In this document: piece after piece, positions 59,882-64,000 of the stretch
Layout of the letters: every line of letters starts with the position of its first letter
Numbering within the stretch: the first letter of the stretch is position 1
Source: Aselliscus stoliczkanus
Lineage: Eukaryota > Chordata > Mammalia > Chiroptera > Hipposideridae
Direction: 5' to 3'
DNA: 64,000 nt
Assembly (NCBI GenBank): GCA_033961575.1
Contig: CM066740.1
Coordinates: forward strand, 64,199,117 to 64,263,116
Notes under the pieces: generated by a model
What the model saw: the letters and a program-made list of their open reading frames with translations, nothing else
What the model was told of the DNA's origin: nothing
Database searches by the model: none
Position numbers and translations under genes: made by a program

Positions 59882-60758
59882 ATGGGGAAACAAAGAAACA
59901 CAACCTAAATAAAAAACAGAAGAAACCTCCTGAAGCAGTGGAAATAGAGGAAATAGAGGTAGCCAACCTATTGGAGACAGAGTTCAGAACACAGATTATT
60001 AGAATGTTCAAGGACATTAATGAGAAGATAAAGAAGGATAGAGAAATAATGAAAAGCAACCAGCTAGAACTTAAGAACACAATTACTGAATTAAATAACA
60101 AACTCGATGGAATTACTAGCAGATTGGATGAAAAAGAGGATGGAATCAGTGACATAGAAGAAAAGATACAGAGATCATCCAAGCAGAACAACAAAAAGAA
60201 AAAAGAATGAAAAGCATTGAAAACAGTTTAAGAGAGCTGGGTGACAACATCACTTGCAACAACCAGCATATCACTGGAATACCAGAAGGAGAAGAGAGGG
60301 AGCAAGGGATTAAGAACATATTTGAAATAATAATGTCTGAAATAATAATGTCTAACCTGGCAAAGGACATTGAAATAAAAGCCCAAGAAGTGCAGAGAGT
60401 TCCAACCAAGATGATCCCAAACAGGACCACACCAAGACACATTATAGTGAAAATGGCAAGGGTCAAGGACAAAGACAGAATCCCAAAAGTAGCAAGGGAA
60501 AGGCAGTAAGTTACTTACAAGAGTACCCCCATATGATTATCAGCCGACTTATCTACAGAAACTTTGCAGGCCAGAATGGAGTGGCAGGAGGTTTTCAAAG
60601 TGATGAAAAACAAAGGCCTACAACCTAGATTGCTTTATCCAGCAAGGTTATCCTTTAAAAGTGAAGGAGAGATAAAGAGCTTCCCAGAAAAGAATAAGAT
60701 AAGGGAATTCATTACCACCAAGCCAGCATTGCAAGAAATGTTAAAAGGGCTTCTTTAA
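59882..60758 (+). pseudogene. L1 copy G ORF1, frameshifted
   Basis: Starts MGKQRNTT then TAA after eight codons. Coiled coil open at 59938-60210, RRM with 'ITGIPEGEEREQGIKN' and 'TTPRHIIVKMARVKDKDRI' at 60207-60509, C-terminal domain with 'LQPRLLYPARLSFKSEGEIK' and 'FITTKPALQEMLKGLL' at 60564-60758. A 15 bp tandem duplication ('tctgaaataataa') lies at about 60335-60352. Same total length as the intact copy A ORF1. Confidence 0.85.
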
Positions 60759-61572
60759 GCAGAAGAGCAAAACAACCTAAGGAAGACCAGAAACACAAAT
60801 AACAAAATGGCAATAACTACACACCTATCAATAATCACATTAAATGTAAATGGATTAAACGCTCCAATCAAAAGACATAGGGTGGCTGAATGGATAAGAA
60901 AGCAAGACCCCTGCATATGCTGTATACAAGAGATTCACCTCAGATCAAAAGACACATACAGAATTAAAATAAAGGGATGGAGTAAAATATTTCATGCAAA
61001 TGGAACTGAGAAAAAAAGCTGGAGTCGCGATACTTATATCAGATAAAATGGACTTTAAATTGAAGAATATAATAAAGGACAAAGAAGGATACTTCATAAT
61101 AATAAAGGGATCGATCCAACCAGAGGACATAACCATAGTAAACATCTATACACCTAACACAGGAGCTCCTAAATATATAAAACAGATATTGTCAGACATA
61201 TAGACGGAGATCAACAGTAACACTATCATAGTAGGGGACTTCAACACCCCGCTGTCACCAATGGATAGATCCTCCAGACAGAAAATCAATATGGAACAGC
61301 GACTTAAAATGACACATTAGACCAGCTGGATTTAACTGATATTTTCAGAGCATTTCATTCCAAAGCTACAGAATATACATTCTTCTCAAGTGCACATAGA
61401 ACATTTTCCAAGATAGACCACATTTAGGCCACAAAACAAGTCTCAATAAATTTAAGAAGATTGAAATCATTTCAAGCATCTTCTGTGACCACAACATTAT
61501 GAAACTAGAAATCATTTATAAGAAATAATCCGTAAAGCTGACAAATACATGGAGGCTGAATAACATGCTACT

Positions 61573-62326
61573 AGTATATTTACAATAGCCAAGACTTGTA
61601 AACAACCAAAATGCCCATTGGTAGATGACTGGATTAAGAAACTGTGGTACATTTATACAATGCAGTATTACTCTACTATAAAGAAGAATGAAATTGTACC
61701 ATTTGCAATGATATGGATGAACCTAGAGACTATTATGTTAAGTGAAATAAGTCAGTTGGAGAAAGACAAATACCATGTGATCTCTCACTTATATGTGGAA
61801 TCTGAAAAACTGAATGAATGAGCAAAGTAAACAGAAACAGTCTCATAGATATAGAGGAAAAACTGTGCGTTGCTAGTTAGGAGGGGGGTGGGGATGAGGG
61901 AGAAGGGGAAGGGATTAGACAGCATAAATAGGTAACTACAATATTGCCACAGGGATATGAAAGACAGTTCGGGGAATATAATTAATAATGTTGTAAATAT
62001 TTTGTGAGGTGCCAGATGGTCACATGTCTTGTTAGGGAGACCATTTCATGGATGGAGTAGAGGCTTGATCACTGCACTGAACACCTGAAGCTGATGTTGA
62101 ATAATATTGTATACCAACTGTAAGTGAATATATAGATAGTCATGGGATGTGGATTATACTGTGGAAGGGAGTCAGAGAAAGTGTAATATATATGATATGG
62201 GGGGAGGAGTGGGGTGGCAAATTGGGGGAGGGGAGTTGTCACTTTGAGGGGTAAAAAGTATAACTATTGCACTGTGTTGTACACCTGAAACTAATTATAA
62301 ATAAATAAATAAATAAATAATAAATA
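61573..62326 (+). mobile_element. L1 fragment H, 5'-truncated, inserted in copy G ORF2
   Basis: Contains the last ORF2 codons (open frame 61618-61821: DDWIKKLWYIYTMQYYSTIK, then the terminal 'MLSEISQLEKDKYHVIS') and a 3' UTR of the A/B type, ending in (AAAT)n. Perfect 14 bp TSD 'aataacatgctact' at 61559-61572 and 62327-62340. Copy G ORF2 continues uninterrupted across the TSD. Confidence 0.95.
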
Positions 62327-62668
62327 AATAACATGCTACTAAATAGCGAGTGAGTCACAAAGGAGATCAAGAAGGAAATCAAAAGATACCTCGAGACAAA
62401 CGAAATGAAAACACCACGACCCAAAATCTCTGGGATGCAGGGAAAGTAGTCCTAAGAGGGAAGTTCATAACAGTGCAGGCCTACCTTAAGAAGGAAGAAA
62501 AATCTCAAATCAACAGGTTATCCTCACACTTCAGGGAACTGGAAAAAATACAGCAAAATAAACCCAAAGGGAGTACAAGGAAAGAGATAATAAAGACCAG
62601 AGCAGAAATAAACGATATAGAGAACAGAAAAACAAGACAAACGAGCGGCAAAACCAACAGCTGGGTTT

Positions 62669-63130
62669 AAAAATTTTTTTTTTTAAAGATTTCATTGGGG
62701 AATTGGGAGAGGGGAACAGGGTTGGGGATCAGGGAAGGGGGAACAGACAAGTTGCTGTCTTTTTTTTTTTTATTCATCAGTCCAGTTGCGGAGGGCGTTG
62801 CTTCACTGGCCCATGTTGGTATCGTCATTGCGCTCTTCCCGCATGAGGCAGATCAGTCGCCGGCCTCTGGATGGTCGCTCACCACAGCTATTGGCAACTC
62901 ACGCTGCCTGCCAGCCAGTCACGCTGGCTGCCGGCCACTCACTGTAGCCTATGGCAACCCACTGCAGCAGGGACTGAGGCTTACACTGTCACCGGGGCTC
63001 GCAGCCCATCTCCAGGTGGAGCTGTTGTTAACTATAAAGGGCAGTGTCACTGGCCCTCATATGTGGGATCCAAACCGGGGCCACTGGAGTCCCAAGCTAG
63101 CTCTTAACCAATGCGCCACTCAGTTGGCCC
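62669..63130 (-). mobile_element. tRNA-derived SINE, type 1 long form, in copy G ORF2
   Basis: Minus strand, head at right ('gggccaactgagtggcgcat'), 'gagggccagtgacactgccc' box, long body with several 'gccggccactcactg'-type repeats on plus, and end 'ccccaatgaaatctttaaa' where the AATAAA has become AATGAA. Probable TSD 'aacagctgggttt' (62656-62668) versus 'aagagctggtttt' (63131-63143). Confidence 0.9.
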
Positions 63131-64000
63131 AAGAGCTGGTTTTTGAGAAGATAAACAAAATTGACAAGCTTCTAGCCAGGCTCACCAAAAAAAATAAAAA
63201 TAAAAAAAAAATAAAATAAAAAAAAAAGAGAGAGGACTCAAATTAGTAAATTAAGGAATGAAACAGATAAAGTGACTACAGACACAACAGAAATATAAAA
63301 CATTTTAAGAAATTACTATGAGCAACTATATGCCAACAAATTTGACAATCTGGAAGAAATGGAAAATTTTTTAGAAGCATACAATCTTCCAAAGCTAATT
63401 CGAGAAGAAACAGAAAATCTGAATAGACTGATTACTACCAAGGAAATTGAATCAGTAATCGACAAGCTCCCAACAAATCAAAGCCCTGTACCAGATGGCT
63501 TCACAAGTGAATTTTACCAAACATTCAAAAAAGAACTATCGCCTATTCTCCTCAAACTATTGCAAAAAATCCAGGAGGGAAGGCTCCCAAATTCTCCCTA
63601 TGAAGCCACAATCACCCTGATTCCAAAACCAATAAAGACAGCACAAAAAAGGAAACCTACAGGCCAATATCCCTAATGAATATAGATGCAAAAATTCTCA
63701 ATAAAATATTAGCAAGCAGAATTCAGCAATATATTAAGAAGATCATACATCATGATCAAGTGGGTTTCATCCCTTGTACGCAAGGTTGGTTCAACATCCC
63801 TAAATCAATTAATGTGATACACCGCATCAACAAAATGAAGAATAAAAATCACATGTTCATATCAATACATGCAGAAAAAGCGTTTGACAAAATCCAACAG
63901 CCATTTATGATAAAAACGCTTAGCGAAGTGGGAATAGAGGGATCATATCTCAACATAATAAAGGCCATATATGATAAACCTACAGCTAACATCATAGTCA

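Larger units (their letters stand above)
57797..64000 (+). mobile_element. L1 copy G, partial (continues past window)
   Basis: Plus-strand L1 with a long 5' UTR, ORF1 (59882-60758), ORF2 from 60807 and reverse transcriptase still running at the window end. Interrupted by L1 fragment H (61573-62326) and a long SINE (62669-63130). It is the only copy here colinear from ORF1 through endonuclease into RT. Confidence 0.85.
60807..64000 (+). pseudogene. L1 copy G ORF2, partial and twice interrupted
   Basis: Endonuclease: LNVNGLNAPIKRHRVAEW, QEIHL (canonical QETHL; catalytic Glu kept), NIYTPNTGAPKY, GDFNTP, and the final CDH motif (about 61487). Frame shift near 61010 and a stop at 61201. After fragment H the frame resumes at 62341 with the pre-RT region (NLWDAGKVVLRGKFI at about 62427), is cut again by a SINE, and continues at 63131 into RT (PTNQSPVPDGFTSEFYQTF at 63470-63530). 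At motif A (63861-63890) the first Asp is replaced by His (codon 63868-63870, I-H-A-E-K-A-F-D). Motif C lies beyond the window. Confidence 0.85.

Noticed and set aside
62695..63219. 174-codon plus-strand frame
   Set aside because: Runs through an antisense SINE body and into L1; the similar 165-codon frame at 18731-19228 is the same SINE in the same orientation.

Overview
The window is mammalian nuclear DNA with no recognisable host protein-coding exon, RNA gene, CRISPR array or retroviral gene. It is AT-rich and dominated by retrotransposons: many L1 (LINE-1) copies, tRNA-derived SINEs carrying target-site duplications (TSDs), and older MIR, L2-like and DNA-transposon fossils. The L1 3' UTR types, each with an oligo-phrase like 'caggtgtaca', and the SINE head ending in a 'gagggccagtgacactgccc' box resemble bat (Chiroptera) repeats I have seen. 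The species call is low confidence and rests on memory, not a search.

Layout. 1-2147: non-repetitive DNA with a short microsatellite. 2148-9018: an old minus-strand L1 (copy C) split by a later minus-strand L1 (copy A, 3375-6590) that carries an intact 291-codon ORF1 and a probable 3' transduction. 9928-13765: minus-strand L1 copy D, split by two copies of a second tRNA SINE. 14121-15210: two short SINEs with clean TSDs. 15243-18315: plus-strand L1 copy B. 18687-34100: mostly non-repetitive AT-rich DNA with scattered SINE, MIR, L2-like and DNA-transposon pieces, and one stretch (about 28380-29080) that reads like a conserved noncoding element. 34130-34345: an L1 3' end with a twin-priming inversion. 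35740-41530: one ancient, almost full-length antisense L1 with later SINE insertions. 41531-49713: L2-like and MIR fossils, microsatellites and a TA palindrome. 49714-57550: L1 pieces E and F (plus) with five SINEs. 57555-57795: a 240 bp polypurine block. 57797-64000: L1 copy G (plus), running off the window inside its reverse transcriptase, interrupted by L1 fragment H and a SINE.

The most interesting pattern is that internally deleted L1s recur with identical breakpoints. Copies A and B both keep 5' UTR, ORF1 and most of the endonuclease, then jump at the same base into the 3' end. Copies C and D share a different jump, from the endonuclease to the ORF2 C-terminus. Shared breakpoints imply that each deletion happened once in a source element and was then copied, so these would be non-autonomous L1 subfamilies moved in trans. 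A second theme is a modular tRNA SINE: one head occurs with a bare A-rich tail, with a roughly 300 bp body ending in AATAAA plus TCTTT, and in a short hybrid joining head to that ending.

No set of genes works together here in the host sense. All coding remnants are L1 ORF1/ORF2, and only the copy A ORF1 is open throughout.
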